A DNA stretch of 59,455 bases, taken from an uncultured Clostridia bacterium (GTDB taxonomy: Bacteria > Bacillota > Clostridia > Christensenellales > Borkfalkiaceae). The stretch is taken from contig CALVST010000007.1 of NCBI GenBank assembly GCA_944359365.1, positions 1-59,455 on the forward strand, read 5' to 3'. Below are positions 1-7,815 of this stretch, in pieces. Positions within the stretch are counted from its first letter, which is position 1. Each line of letters starts with the position of its first letter. A program made the translations under genes and the position numbers. The notes under the pieces were generated by a model that was not told where the DNA came from, made no database searches, and saw only the letters and a program-made list of their open reading frames with translations.

Positions 1-191
1 CCCTTGTAATACTGTATTTTGTCGGCATAAGCCACGGCGATGCCCGCGCTCTCCTGCCCCCTGTGCTGCAGGGCAAACAGTCCGTAATACGCGGTGTGCG
101 CCACATTGCGCGTTTCGCCTGAGTATACGCCGAAAACGCCGCACTCTTCGTGCATACAGTCGAACGGCGCTTTCAGATCTCTTTCGTACAT
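1..191 (-). CDS. purF: Amidophosphoribosyltransferase, N-terminal part (cut by window edge)
   Basis: First 63 residues of glutamine PRPP amidotransferase, which makes phosphoribosylamine in the first committed step of purine synthesis. The visible stretch is [20 protein letters not shown] and onward, then the glutaminase-domain motif [16 protein letters not shown]. In this family a short propeptide is removed to expose the catalytic cysteine of the CGVFG motif, here Cys17. The start ATG (189-191) lies 11 bp after the purC stop, so it is the third gene of purE-purC-purF. The PRTase domain lies outside the window. Identity is clear from the N-terminal motif alone. Confidence 0.95.
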   Translation of the reverse strand, partial: MYERDLKAPFDCMHEECGVFGVYSGETRNVAHTAYYGLFALQHRGQESAGIAVAYADKIQYYK

Positions 192-202
192 AAAAGAGCG
201 GC

Positions 203-916
203 TCACTTGTTGCCGCCGGTGAGGCGGGCGAATACTTCTTTGTATGCGTCCTCTACACCGCCGAGATCTCTCCTGAATCTGTCTTTATCCAATTTTTCGC
301 CCGTGGTCTTGTCCCAGAAACGGCAGGTATCGGGAGAAATTTCGTCCGCAAGGATGATCTGCCCCTTGAATCTGCCGAACTCGAGCTTGAAGTCGATGAG
401 GTCGATGTTGAGGGCGGCGAAAAATTCCTTCATGACGTCGTTGACCTTGAACGCCATGCGCTTGATGGTCTCGATCTCTTCGGGGGTGGCAAGCTCCATG
501 GCGAGCGCGTGATAGTCGTTGAGAAGCGGATCGCCGAGCTCGTCGTTTTTATAGCTGAATTCGAAAACGGTCACGGGGAGCTTTTTGCCTTCGGGCACGC
601 CGTAGCGCTTGGAAAAACTGCCCGCCGCCGTGTTGCGGATGATGACCTCGAGGGGCACGATCTGCACTTTTTTGACCGCCGTTTCGCGGTCGGAAAGCTC
701 CTCGACGTAATGGGTGGGGATGCCGTGCTGTTCCATGATGCGGAACATCATGTTGCTCATTTTGTTGTTGATGACGCCCTTGCCCGCGATCGTGCCCTTT
801 TTGAGCCCGTTGAACGCGGTAGCGTCGTCTTTGTAGTCCACGATGACGATGTCGGGATCGTCCGTCGCAAACACCTTTTTCGCCTTGCCTTCGTAAAGCT
901 GCTCGCCTTTTTTCAT
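203..916 (-). CDS. purC: Phosphoribosylaminoimidazole-succinocarboxamide (SAICAR) synthase
   Basis: 237 residues, the usual length for bacterial PurC. It joins aspartate to CAIR with ATP in purine synthesis, in the cytoplasm. The N-terminus carries the family signature [10 protein letters not shown], followed by [12 protein letters not shown]. The middle holds [15 protein letters not shown], and the C-terminal half holds [10 protein letters not shown] and [14 protein letters not shown], the SAICAR synthetase signature. The start ATG (914-916) follows a GGAGG site. It sits 31 bp downstream of purE and 11 bp upstream of purF, so the three are one transcript. Confidence 0.97.
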   Translation of the reverse strand: MKKGEQLYEGKAKKVFATDDPDIVIVDYKDDATAFNGLKKGTIAGKGVINNKMSNMMFRIMEQHGIPTHYVEELSDRETAVKKVQIVPLEVIIRNTAAGSFSKRYGVPEGKKLPVTVFEFSYKNDELGDPLLNDYHALAMELATPEEIETIKRMAFKVNDVMKEFFAALNIDLIDFKLEFGRFKGQIILADEISPDTCRFWDKTTGEKLDKDRFRRDLGGVEDAYKEVFARLTGGNK

Positions 917-947
917 CTTATTTTACCTCCGATGATTTTCGCAATCG

Positions 948-1445
948 TTAAATATTTTTGAGTTCCGCCTGCAATGCGGCGTCGTCGGCGGCGATCTTTT
1001 CCGCCATCTGCTTTTTATAGCCTTTGAGTTTTTCCGCGATCTCAGAATAGCGCAAAGAAAGAATTTGCAACGCCAGAAGCCCGGCGTTTTCTCCTCCGTT
1101 CACCCCCACCGTCGCCACAGGGATGCCCGAGGGCATCTGCACGATGGAAAGAAGGCTGTCCAACCCGCCCATCATATCCGTCTTGACGGGAAGACCTATC
1201 ACGGGCAGTGCCGTATATGCGGCGATCACCCCGCCGAGGTGCGCGGCTTTGCCCGCCGCGCAGATGATGACTTCCACGCCGTTCTTTTCCGCGTTTGCGG
1301 CGAACTCGTGCGCCGTGTCGGGCGTGCGGTGTGCGGATATGACGCGCACTTCGCATTCCGCGCCGAATTTTTTGATCACTTCCACCGCAGGTTTGACGAC
1401 GGGAAAGTCAGACTTGCTTCCCATAAGGACTGCGACCTTTGCCAT
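948..1445 (-). CDS. purE: N5-carboxyaminoimidazole ribonucleotide mutase
   Basis: 165 residues. Class I PurE converts N5-CAIR to CAIR in purine synthesis. The protein opens MAKVAVLMGSKSDFP with the SxSD phosphate-binding motif, then ISAHRTP and AGKAAHLGGV, which line the active site. The start at 1443-1445 is chosen because GGAGG sits just upstream (ACGGAGGTCACAAA), whereas an in-frame upstream Met at 1484 has no ribosome site. First gene of the purE-purC-purF operon. The 60-bp gap to the divergent DUF1294 gene contains no convincing promoter that I can define. Confidence 0.96.
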   Translation of the reverse strand: MAKVAVLMGSKSDFPVVKPAVEVIKKFGAECEVRVISAHRTPDTAHEFAANAEKNGVEVIICAAGKAAHLGGVIAAYTALPVIGLPVKTDMMGGLDSLLSIVQMPSGIPVATVGVNGGENAGLLALQILSLRYSEIAEKLKGYKKQMAEKIAADDAALQAELKNI

Positions 1446-1504
1446 TTTGTGACCTCCGTATATAATCCGAATCTTTTTGCGCATACTTGCCGAGAGGGAC
1501 GAAT

Positions 1505-1807
1505 ATGCTTTTGTTGTATATCATAGCTGCGGTATATATCGCCGCAGTAAACCTATACGGGTTTATGCTCGTAAAAACGCAGAAAAAACGGCGCGACGAA
1601 CGGGGCGAACGGGCGGCGTCGGCGGATGCGAAATTGCTCATCGCCGCCCTGCTCGGCGGCGGAGCCGCAATTTATACGGCAATGTTTTTAACGAAGTTCC
1701 GCACCGACAGCATGCTTTTGATGATCCTCGTACCCGTAATTATCGTGTTGAATTTTTATCTGTTTTTTATCCTTTTCAGGAGCGGCATACCCGCGCTCGC
1801 TTTTTAG
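1505..1807 (+). CDS. DUF1294 family membrane protein
   Basis: 100 residues, matching the short DUF1294 family of unknown function. It has three or four hydrophobic segments: LLLYIIAAVYIAAVNLYGF near the N-terminus, LLIAALLGGGAAIYTAMFL in the middle with the family's GG turn, and a C-terminal helix rich in V, I, L and F. A basic loop (KTQKKRRDERG) follows the first helix, as in relatives. The ATG at 1505 is preferred over a TTG at 1487 because GAGAGGGA sits at good spacing before it. It is divergent from purE and convergent with mscL. Confidence 0.75.
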   Translation: MLLLYIIAAVYIAAVNLYGFMLVKTQKKRRDERGERAASADAKLLIAALLGGGAAIYTAMFLTKFRTDSMLLMILVPVIIVLNFYLFFILFRSGIPALAF

Positions 1808-1955
1808 CGTGCCCTGCCGGTTCCACCGGAAAAACGCCGCATATGTCACGGATAAATTATACCACAAACTTTACTTTTCAAAAACTGTTTGCAGGTACTT
1901 TTCCGAAAATTTTACAGGCATTTTTTGCCCGCGGCGGCGCGGGCGGGGCAAAAGT

Positions 1956-1986
1956 AAAAAAAGGACGGAATCCCCGTCCTTTTTTG
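1956..1986. terminator. Bidirectional intrinsic terminator
   Basis: Stem GGACGG (1963-1968) with CCGTCC (1974-1979), flanked by seven A on one side and six T on the other. It can end both the DUF1294 transcript (+) and the mscL transcript (-). Confidence 0.85.
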
Positions 1987-1994
1987 CATTTTCA

Positions 1995-2594
1995 TTATTC
2001 TTTTTCAGCCGGTTTATCGGCACCGTCTGCCGCCCTTTTAAGCTCGGCGTTCTCTTTGAGGAGATCGCGTATCTCCGCGAGCAACTCTTCGGTCGTGGGC
2101 TTGGGCGGTTCGGCGGGAGCCGCCGCCTCTGCTACGGGCGCGGCTGCAACTTCCTGCGCTGCCTCCCCGGCCGCCTGCGCGGGCTCTTCTCCTTTCACTA
2201 TTTTTTGTTTCAATACATCGGCGCCCTCTTTCAGCTTGCGCTGTGCGTTGCGCACGATGCGCAATACGGTAAATATGACGAACGCGTCGATGAGGAACGT
2301 GAGTATCGCCATAATGAGATTCCCGTAATTGAGCGTTACCTGCTCTATTTCGCCCGCCTCGTTTTCAAACCGACGCAGTACGACGACTAGCTCGCTCATG
2401 TCTTCGCCGCCAAACAGCAACGTGATCAGCGGTTTAATGATGTCGTTGACCAAACTGTTCACGATTGCCGTAAACGCGGCGCCGACTACGACCGCGACCG
2501 CAAGGTCTACGATGTTGCCGCGCGATATAAATGCCTTAAAATCTTTCCAAAACGAGCTTTTTTTCTTCTCTTTTTTCGTCTTTTCTTTTGCCAT
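1995..2594 (-). CDS. mscL: Large-conductance mechanosensitive channel
   Basis: 199 residues. Pentameric osmotic safety valve of the inner membrane. The signature FWKDFKAFISRGNIVDLAVAV starts near residue 16, followed by TM1 (GAAFTAIVNSLVNDIIKPL), a periplasmic-side loop, TM2 (LIMAILTFLIDAFVIFTVL) and the amphipathic RNAQRKL region. The C-terminal tail is longer than in E. coli MscL (about 136 residues): an Ala/Pro/Glu-rich linker and then a predicted coiled coil (TEELLAEIRDLLKENAELKRA). Start at ATG 2592-2594; a TTG two codons upstream also has a GAGGAG site at close spacing. Probably cotranscribed with the HAD gene 22 bp upstream. Confidence 0.96.
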   Translation of the reverse strand: MAKEKTKKEKKKSSFWKDFKAFISRGNIVDLAVAVVVGAAFTAIVNSLVNDIIKPLITLLFGGEDMSELVVVLRRFENEAGEIEQVTLNYGNLIMAILTFLIDAFVIFTVLRIVRNAQRKLKEGADVLKQKIVKGEEPAQAAGEAAQEVAAAPVAEAAAPAEPPKPTTEELLAEIRDLLKENAELKRAADGADKPAEKE

Positions 2595-2616
2595 ATTCAA
2601 TTCTTCTCCTCATAAA

Positions 2617-3444
2617 TTATAAATATCTGTTTAAATTTTCCATAAGAAATTTCACGACGCCGTCCTCCTCGCTGTAACCGATGACGCCCGTTGCCATCCC
2701 TTTGAGCTTTTCGTCGGCATTTTGTACCGCATAGCACTCGTCTGCTTCGCGGAACAGATCGTAATCGTTGATCCCGTCGCCGAAAGCGACCAACCTTTCC
2801 GCACCCAACAGCACTTTGAGCTGTTTCGCCGCCGCGCCCTTAGAGGTACTTCTCGGCATGATCTCGCACCAATAATCCGTCTGATACGTTTCCTGCTCGT
2901 AAATGCACTTCATGTCGAGGCTGTTTTCCACCTCTTCGTGCAATGAGTCGAGATCCTCCTTCCTGCCGATACAGTTAAAATAAAAGATGTCGTCGCCTAC
3001 AAGTTCTTCGCGCACCTTTACGGGATGCAGGCGAGGATCTCCCTTTCTCCTTTCGAGATACCGCCTTACGCCCGCCGTTTCCTTTTCCGCCACCCATGAA
3101 ACGCGCTCCGTTTCGCCCTTAAACGAATAGACGAGCGGCCATACGTCGTGCCGGGCAAACAGTTCTTTCAAATAGGACAGCTGTCCGCGGTTGAAATGGT
3201 TGTTGTACAGCATTTTGCGGCTCCACGGTTCCATGACCACAGCGCCGTTATACAAAATAACGGGCAGGATCTGCCGAAGCCCCCAACACGCTTTTGCCGC
3301 AGAATTGAGCGAGCGTGCCGTGGCGTATGTAAAATGCAGTCCTTTGTCTATAAGTGCATTCAAATGTTCCAAACTGTAAGACGAAACGCGCTCCTGCAAA
3401 GTGAGCAGCGTACCGTCCAGATCGGATACGAACAGTGTTTTCAA
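2617..3444 (-). CDS. Cof-type HAD hydrolase
   Basis: 275 residues, a cytoplasmic sugar-phosphate or nucleotide phosphatase of the HAD superfamily, Cof subgroup. Motif I is FVSDLDGTLL just after the start (nucleophile Asp and the +2 Asp). Motif II is YATARS, motif III is the Lys in the SKGAAAKQL helix, and motif IV is FGDGINDYDLF. The start is a TTG (3442-3444) with GGGAGATG 9 bp upstream. An ATG at 3489 lies upstream of the predicted transcription start (about 3478) and has no ribosome site. Substrate cannot be read from the sequence. Confidence 0.9.
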   Translation of the reverse strand: MKTLFVSDLDGTLLTLQERVSSYSLEHLNALIDKGLHFTYATARSLNSAAKACWGLRQILPVILYNGAVVMEPWSRKMLYNNHFNRGQLSYLKELFARHDVWPLVYSFKGETERVSWVAEKETAGVRRYLERRKGDPRLHPVKVREELVGDDIFYFNCIGRKEDLDSLHEEVENSLDMKCIYEQETYQTDYWCEIMPRSTSKGAAAKQLKVLLGAERLVAFGDGINDYDLFREADECYAVQNADEKLKGMATGVIGYSEEDGVVKFLMENLNRYL

Positions 3445-3484
3445 ATTTTCACATCTCCCGCCGAATATGCTTAGCCCTATATCT

Positions 3485-3513
3485 ATCATAGCATATTTAG
3501 GTATTATTTACAA
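3485..3513 (-). promoter_or_regulatory. Promoter of HAD-mscL transcript
   Basis: -35 TTGTAA (3508-3513) and -10 TATGAT (3485-3490) with 17 bp between them. It predicts a start of transcription near 3478, which supports the TTG start of the HAD gene. Confidence 0.65.
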
Positions 3514-3516
3514 GAC

Positions 3517-3551
3517 AAAAGAGGCATTTTCGATGAAAAATGCCTCTTTTT
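3517..3551 (-). terminator. Intrinsic terminator of ABC importer operon
   Basis: 14-bp stem (3517-3530 with 3537-3550) around loop CGATG, A/T-rich on both sides. It directly follows the ATPase stop codon and abuts the next promoter. Confidence 0.85.
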
Positions 3552-3560
3552 ATTCTGTAC

Positions 3561-4253
3561 TTAATATTTTTGCGCACGACCGCCGAGCAATTCCGCCAAA
3601 ATCCTTTGCTTAAAACGAGAACTTTCCCCGTATGCGCGGGGAACGGGATCGTTTTCGGAAATATCCGCAACGACTTTGCCCTCTTCGAGCAGCACCGCGC
3701 GGTGCGCAAGCATATACGCCTCTTCCGCGTCGTGCGTGACGAATACCGCCGTGCGCTTTTCCTCCTGCCAAAGGCGGCAGAACACGTCTATCAGCCGTAT
3801 TTTGAGCGCCGTATCGAGCGAAGAGAACGGTTCATCCATCAGAATCAGCCCCGACGGGTACGCAAACGCGCGCGCTATGGATACACGCTGTGCCTGCCCG
3901 CCCGAAAGCTCGGCGGGGTACGCGTCCTCTTTGCCCGAAAGTTCCACCTTTTCGAGAATTTCGGAGATCTTCTTTCCGTCGGCGTTTTTGCCGAGCACGA
4001 GCGCCACGTTCTGTTTTACCGTGAGGTTGGGCAGAAGCCGCTCTTCCTGAAAAATATAAGAAATGCGTTCGGGCACGTTCCCGATTTTCCCTTCGTAAGG
4101 CGTAAGCCCCGCGAGCATGTTCAGAAGCGTCGTCTTGCCGCATCCGCTCGCGCCCAGAAGGCAGGTGATCTTCCCCTCTTCGATTTCAAGGGAAAAATTT
4201 TCGTAGACGGGCGTGTTCGCGTATTTTTTTGAAACGTTGACGAGTTCGATCAT
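3561..4253 (-). CDS. ABC importer ATP-binding protein (SsuB/ThiZ-like)
   Basis: 230 residues. ATPase subunit of a nitrate/sulfonate/taurine or thiamine-precursor class importer. Walker A is GASGCGKTT, the Q-loop region is ISYIFQEERLLPNLT, the signature is LSGGQAQRVSIARA, Walker B is LILMDEPFSSLD and the switch histidine is VTHDAEEA. The start ATG (4251-4253) overlaps the permease stop by four bases (ATGA), which indicates translational coupling. Last gene of the TM1266-lipoprotein-permease-ATPase operon, followed by a strong terminator. Substrate is unknown. Confidence 0.92.
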   Translation of the reverse strand: MIELVNVSKKYANTPVYENFSLEIEEGKITCLLGASGCGKTTLLNMLAGLTPYEGKIGNVPERISYIFQEERLLPNLTVKQNVALVLGKNADGKKISEILEKVELSGKEDAYPAELSGGQAQRVSIARAFAYPSGLILMDEPFSSLDTALKIRLIDVFCRLWQEEKRTAVFVTHDAEEAYMLAHRAVLLEEGKVVADISENDPVPRAYGESSRFKQRILAELLGGRAQKY

Positions 4254-5047
4254 GCGCCGCCTCCCTTGCGGGTTTTCCCCCTGCCCTTTACCCACACGTC
4301 GGTGATGCGGGTGAGATTTCCGAGCGCATACTCTATCAGCCCGCCGAAGACAAGCATGAGGATGGTGACGGCAAACAGTTCGTCTATACGCGAATACATC
4401 GACGCGGCGTACATCAGCCCGCCGACCGATCCGAACGTGCCCGCCAATACTTCCGCCGAGATCATCACTTTCAGCGTGAGGGATATGTTTGCGCCCGTCT
4501 GTGCGAAAATATCCGGCAGCATGAGCGGAATATAAATTTTGCACAACTTGTCGCGCCGGCTCACTTTATAAACTTCCGCCATTTCGATAATTTTTTTGTC
4601 TATGCCGCCGAAAGACGCGCAAAGCTGCGTATACGAGAGCGGGAAAATCATCAGAAAGGCGACGACGGTCGGAGCGACTTTCGGCGACGTCCAGATAAGC
4701 AGCATCAGCGTGATCGCCATTGTGGGCAGCGTGCGCAAAACGCTCACGAATGGCGCCAAAAAGCGGCGGAATTTGTCGCTCAAAGCGCTCAGAGAGAGGC
4801 AGACGAGCGAAAGCGCGAACGCGACCGCCCACGAGTACAGGGTGCGCAAAATCGTCGCACCGAACGCGCGCCAAAACTGCCCGTCGATGAGGTTTCTCCC
4901 TATTCCCGTGACCGTATCGACAAAAGACGGGATGACGTAATCGTTCCTGACGGTATAATATGCGATCAGCCATCCCGCCCACATGACGATGACGGCGAGA
5001 AAGGAAAACGCGATATTCAGTTTTTTGCCGCCGAATCGCGTTTTCAT
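4250..5047 (-). CDS. ABC importer permease (SsuC/ThiX-like)
   Basis: 265 residues with about six membrane helices. BPD_transp_1 family permease: FLAVIVMWAGWLIAYY near the N-terminus, then SVLRTLPTMAITLMLLIW and the cytoplasmic coupling region EMAEVYKVSRRDKLCKIYIPLMLPDIFAQ, which carries the EAA-like contact for the ATPase. Start at ATG 5045-5047 because GGAGGAGAACC precedes it. It lies 37 bp after the lipoprotein gene and overlaps the ATPase gene by four bases. Confidence 0.9.
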   Translation of the reverse strand: MKTRFGGKKLNIAFSFLAVIVMWAGWLIAYYTVRNDYVIPSFVDTVTGIGRNLIDGQFWRAFGATILRTLYSWAVAFALSLVCLSLSALSDKFRRFLAPFVSVLRTLPTMAITLMLLIWTSPKVAPTVVAFLMIFPLSYTQLCASFGGIDKKIIEMAEVYKVSRRDKLCKIYIPLMLPDIFAQTGANISLTLKVMISAEVLAGTFGSVGGLMYAASMYSRIDELFAVTILMLVFGGLIEYALGNLTRITDVWVKGRGKTRKGGGA

Positions 5048-5084
5048 GGTTCTCCTCCGTCCGCGCATTTCAAAATCTTAAAAC

Positions 5085-6107
5085 TTACTGCGCATTATAA
5101 AAGAATGCGTCTGCCACGTTAAACTGCATTTTGGGATTGACGGCAGTGATCTCCGCGAGGAAGTTTTTGACCTCTTCTTTGCAGGACGCCGCGCTTTCAA
5201 AGCGCACCGCGCATTTTTCGATGACATTCTTTGTCAGATTTTTCGCGTTGAACGTGGGCGTAGATCCTTCGGGCAGATGGGAAGCCACCGCGCTCACGAC
5301 GGTCTCCGCCGAAGTGGCATCCGCCGTCAGCCACGTTGCGTTCGTCTCGACCGCGGCGATAAACTGCGTAACAAACTCCGCATTGTTTTCAATGAAATCC
5401 GCCTTGGCGACAAGCACCGCCTGCGGATAGCCGCCTTCCCCGTACAGCGCCTGCAAGTCGCCGACCTGTTCGAGCGCCTCGATGCTGCCCGTCTTTGTGG
5501 ATACGACGGGTTCCGCCGCTACCATGTAGTCGTAAGGCGCGTCCGCCACGATGTCGCTCGCGGGATTTGCGATGTTTACGATGCTCACGCCGTTCGCGGC
5601 GGGCTTTGACGCATCTTCGATAACGGTATATTCGACATTTGCATTATGCAACACGATCTGCAAAGCGAAGCCGACAAAGCTCTGCAATTGGATACAGCCG
5701 ACGACTTTGCCCTCCAACTCTTGCGCGAGGTTCTCATTCGTGAGTATGGTCCGATATTTTTCCGATACGATGTAGATATTGCCGTGCGTGACGGTGCCGA
5801 GCATCTTGTAGTTTTCGCCCGAACCGAGTGCCATCGCCGCGGCGTTGACGGGCAGAACGCACAGCTCCGCCTGCGGGTTTTCTCCCGTAACATACGTCTG
5901 AATAGTGTTCGCATTGACGACGTTGTAATTCACGGTTTTGTCGCTGCCGAACTGCATCTCGTCGCCCATCAGCTGCGCCAGCGCGAGTGCGGGCGCGCCG
6001 TCGGGCGCATACACGTCTATGCCGTCCTCATCCGAGCAGGCGGCAAAGAGCGCCGTGCCCGCCGTAAGCATGAGCGCGGACAAGACGATCGCAAAAAATT
6101 TTTTCAT
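5085..6107 (-). CDS. ABC importer substrate-binding lipoprotein (NMT1/SsuA-like)
   Basis: 340 residues. A lipoprotein signal peptide (MKKFFAIVLSALMLTAGTA, lipobox LFAAC, lipidated Cys about residue 24) is followed by a type II periplasmic-binding fold. VYAPDGAPALALAQLM and NTIQTYVTGENPQAELCVLPVNAAA resemble the NMT1/THI5-like and sulfonate-binding group, where PxxLxxLPxN marks the ligand cleft. Start at ATG 6105-6107 after AAAGGAGTCGTATC. Second gene of the operon, 55 bp after the TM1266-type regulator. Ligand is unresolved: a pyrimidine/thiamine precursor, a sulfonate or another small anion are the options. Confidence 0.85.
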   Translation of the reverse strand: MKKFFAIVLSALMLTAGTALFAACSDEDGIDVYAPDGAPALALAQLMGDEMQFGSDKTVNYNVVNANTIQTYVTGENPQAELCVLPVNAAAMALGSGENYKMLGTVTHGNIYIVSEKYRTILTNENLAQELEGKVVGCIQLQSFVGFALQIVLHNANVEYTVIEDASKPAANGVSIVNIANPASDIVADAPYDYMVAAEPVVSTKTGSIEALEQVGDLQALYGEGGYPQAVLVAKADFIENNAEFVTQFIAAVETNATWLTADATSAETVVSAVASHLPEGSTPTFNAKNLTKNVIEKCAVRFESAASCKEEVKNFLAEITAVNPKMQFNVADAFFYNAQ

Positions 6108-6162
6108 GATACGACTCCTTTGAAAATTTTTCATTTAAACTTTGCGAAAGCAAAAGAGAGGC

Positions 6163-6411
6163 TCAATACTTTGAAAACAGCGTTTTCGCGGTAACCCCTT
6201 CCAACATGCCGAGTTTGCCCGTGAGCGCGTTGACCGTTTCCTGCGGCGCGTCGACGACGACCGAAAGTACGGACACTTTTTTCGCACGGTACGGTATGCC
6301 CATCCTGCCCACGACGTATTCGCCGAACTCGTGCAAAAGCGCGTTCAGCTTATCCGAACAGTCGGTGTTTTCCACGATGACGCTGACCACTGCCAACCGC
6401 GTTTCAGACAT
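6163..6411 (-). CDS. TM1266-family putative iron-hydrogenase system regulator
   Basis: 82 residues, matching the TM1266 family of small ACT/ferredoxin-fold proteins usually encoded beside the [FeFe]-hydrogenase maturases HydE/F/G. Diagnostic stretches are VSVIVENTDCSDKLN, the conserved GEYVVGRMGIPYR, VSVLSVVVDAP and LTGKLGMLEGVTAKT. The start follows GGGAGGTTTTTT. No hydrogenase or maturase gene is in the window. Here the gene leads an ABC importer operon, so it may sense the imported ligand; that is inference. It is preceded by a 115-nt structured leader. Confidence 0.85.
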   Translation of the reverse strand: MSETRLAVVSVIVENTDCSDKLNALLHEFGEYVVGRMGIPYRAKKVSVLSVVVDAPQETVNALTGKLGMLEGVTAKTLFSKY

Positions 6412-6526
6412 AAAAAACCTCCCTTTCGCACCAACGCAAAAAGGAGGACATGATCCCTTGAAAAAAAAGGTATATGTATCTCCCCTTTGCCGTCGGGCGT
6501 ACCCTTCGACTCAGGTTTAAATTCCG
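6412..6526 (-). promoter_or_regulatory. Structured 5' leader of the TM1266-ABC operon, candidate riboswitch
   Basis: Leader from the predicted start of transcription (about 6526). In transcript order it holds ACCTGA, then a hairpin (6492-6510, GTCGAAGGG-TACG-CCCGAC form), then GGCAAAGGGGA. Next comes a short stem AAAGG/CCTTT (6484-6488 with 6466-6470) ending in eight U, and last the ribosome site. ACCTGA-hairpin-AAGGGGA recalls the 3' half of a TPP aptamer, but the 5' half (CTGAGA arm) is absent because the transcript starts too late. A compact aptamer of another class, for example one embedded in a terminator, is possible. Confidence 0.45.
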
Positions 6527-6532
6527 CTCTAT

Positions 6533-6561
6533 ATTATATCCGTTTACCTTGGAAAACGCAA
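6533..6561 (-). promoter_or_regulatory. Promoter of TM1266-ABC operon
   Basis: -35 TTGCGT (6556-6561), 17-bp spacer, consensus -10 TATAAT (6533-6538). Transcription is expected from about 6526. Confidence 0.75.
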
Positions 6562-6606
6562 GCATTTGCGGGGCATAAAACCAAAATTTACGCGCATACT
6601 GCGGAT

Positions 6607-6885
6607 ATGAAAAAGCGTACCCTGATTCTGACAACCGCCGCGGTATGCCTTGCGGCGTCGCTCATGCTCATCATCAATTTTTCCTTCCGCCGCGCCGCCG
6701 AACCCGCATTCCTCAGCGACAGGTTTTCCGCGGCGTCCGTCTGCGCCGTGCGCGAACCGACCTATGAACATATGCGCGAACGGATCAAGGAATATAAAAA
6801 ATACCGCGAACAAATCGGCAAGGACGCCCGCGCGCAAAAACCGCTCCGCCCCGAACGGATGCTGCGCTTTTGCTTCAAAATATAA
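6607..6885 (+). CDS. Small membrane-anchored protein, unknown
   Basis: 92 residues. A single N-terminal helix (TLILTTAAVCLAASLMLIINF) would anchor or export it, and a basic, charged tail follows with a short coiled stretch (RERIKEYKKYREQIGKDARAQ). Codon use has the G/C-rich third positions of its neighbours, and an intrinsic terminator follows 17 bp after the stop, both of which argue that it is real. Against it, no ribosome site precedes the ATG at 6607. I recognise no family. Confidence 0.5.
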   Translation: MKKRTLILTTAAVCLAASLMLIINFSFRRAAEPAFLSDRFSAASVCAVREPTYEHMRERIKEYKKYREQIGKDARAQKPLRPERMLRFCFKI

Positions 6886-6902
6886 ACACCGGAACATGAA
6901 AA

Positions 6903-6931
6903 GCGCCGCGCATATCCGCGCGGCGCTCTTT
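6903..6931. terminator. Intrinsic terminator between convergent genes
   Basis: Perfect 9-bp GC stem (GCGCCGCGC 6903-6911 with 6918-6926), loop ATATCC, then a T-rich run on the plus side and TTTTC on the minus side. Serves the 6607 gene and the macrodomain gene. Confidence 0.8.
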
Positions 6932-6935
6932 GTTT

Positions 6936-7781
6936 TTACAGATTTTTCAGAATATCGGCATAAATGGCTGCGTCTTTATCCAGAAAAACGTCGAACACGA
7001 CTTTGACGTCGTAGCCCGTTTCCAACAGCCAGTTCCTGACCGCGCCGACGGCGATCTCCGCAGCCTCGTCGTTCGGGTAACCGAAAACGCCCGTGGAAAT
7101 GCAGCAGAACGCAATGCTTTTCAGCCCCATTTCCTTTGCAAGGTTCAGGCAGGATACATAGCAGCTGCGGAGCGTTCTCGCGTCCGCCTCGGTCGGCTTG
7201 ACGCCGACCATCGGGCCCACCGTGTGGATGACGTATTTTGCGGGGAGATTATAACCGAGCGTGATCTTCGCACAGCCCGCAGGCTCCGGCTCACCCTGCA
7301 TCCCCATGATGCGCGAACAATCCAGCCGCAGCTGTACGCCCGCACGGGAATGGATCACATTGTCGATACACTTATGATGCGGAATAAAACAGCCGAGCAG
7401 CGCGCTGTTCGCGGCATTCACGACGGCATCCGCCGCCAAGCGGGAAATATCACCCTGCCAAAGGGCAATGCCGTCCTTAAAATCGAGCGTATCGACGGAA
7501 ACGACGCCGTTTTCCAACGTTTCCGACCAAAAAAGTTTATCCTGTATTTCCAAAAAACGGGCGCTTACGGGATTGGGCAGGCGCTGATTCAGATAGCCCC
7601 ATATCAGGTCGCGCTTGACCTTATACGGATAGCTGAACGCCGCGATCTCGTTGCGCTCTTCCAAAAGCGTACCCAGCATTTCGTCGCATATGGCGCTCTT
7701 TTCCGTTTCGGAAAGTATTAAGGGCGGTTTCGGCTTGTAAGTAAGATCGATGACGTTTTTATAATCTGATAATGTGAGCAT
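6936..7781 (-). CDS. Zn-dependent macrodomain, protein-ADP-ribose hydrolase
   Basis: 281 residues: about 85 N-terminal residues of unknown role, then a macrodomain that should bind ADP-ribose and remove it from proteins. The macrodomain begins IALWQGDISRLAADAVVNAANS and continues LLGCFIPHHKCIDNVIH, the Cys-His-Cys zinc site typical of the SauMacro/SpyMacro group, with VIHTVGPMVG and STGVFGYP lining the ligand pocket. In Staphylococcus and Streptococcus such genes sit with SirTM and a lipoylated GcvH-like protein; none of those is here. It starts 34 bp after the hydratase stop, after AAAGGGAGG, so it is probably in the hydratase transcript. Confidence 0.88.
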   Translation of the reverse strand: MLTLSDYKNVIDLTYKPKPPLILSETEKSAICDEMLGTLLEERNEIAAFSYPYKVKRDLIWGYLNQRLPNPVSARFLEIQDKLFWSETLENGVVSVDTLDFKDGIALWQGDISRLAADAVVNAANSALLGCFIPHHKCIDNVIHSRAGVQLRLDCSRIMGMQGEPEPAGCAKITLGYNLPAKYVIHTVGPMVGVKPTEADARTLRSCYVSCLNLAKEMGLKSIAFCCISTGVFGYPNDEAAEIAVGAVRNWLLETGYDVKVVFDVFLDKDAAIYADILKNL

Positions 7782-7815
7782 TGACCGAAACCTCCCTTTT
7801 TATTTTATTTTCTTT

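Noticed and set aside
6412-6526. Full TPP riboswitch before the TM1266 operon
   Set aside because: ACCTGA and AAGGGGA are suggestive, but the 5' half with CTGAGA is missing and the promoter leaves no room for it.
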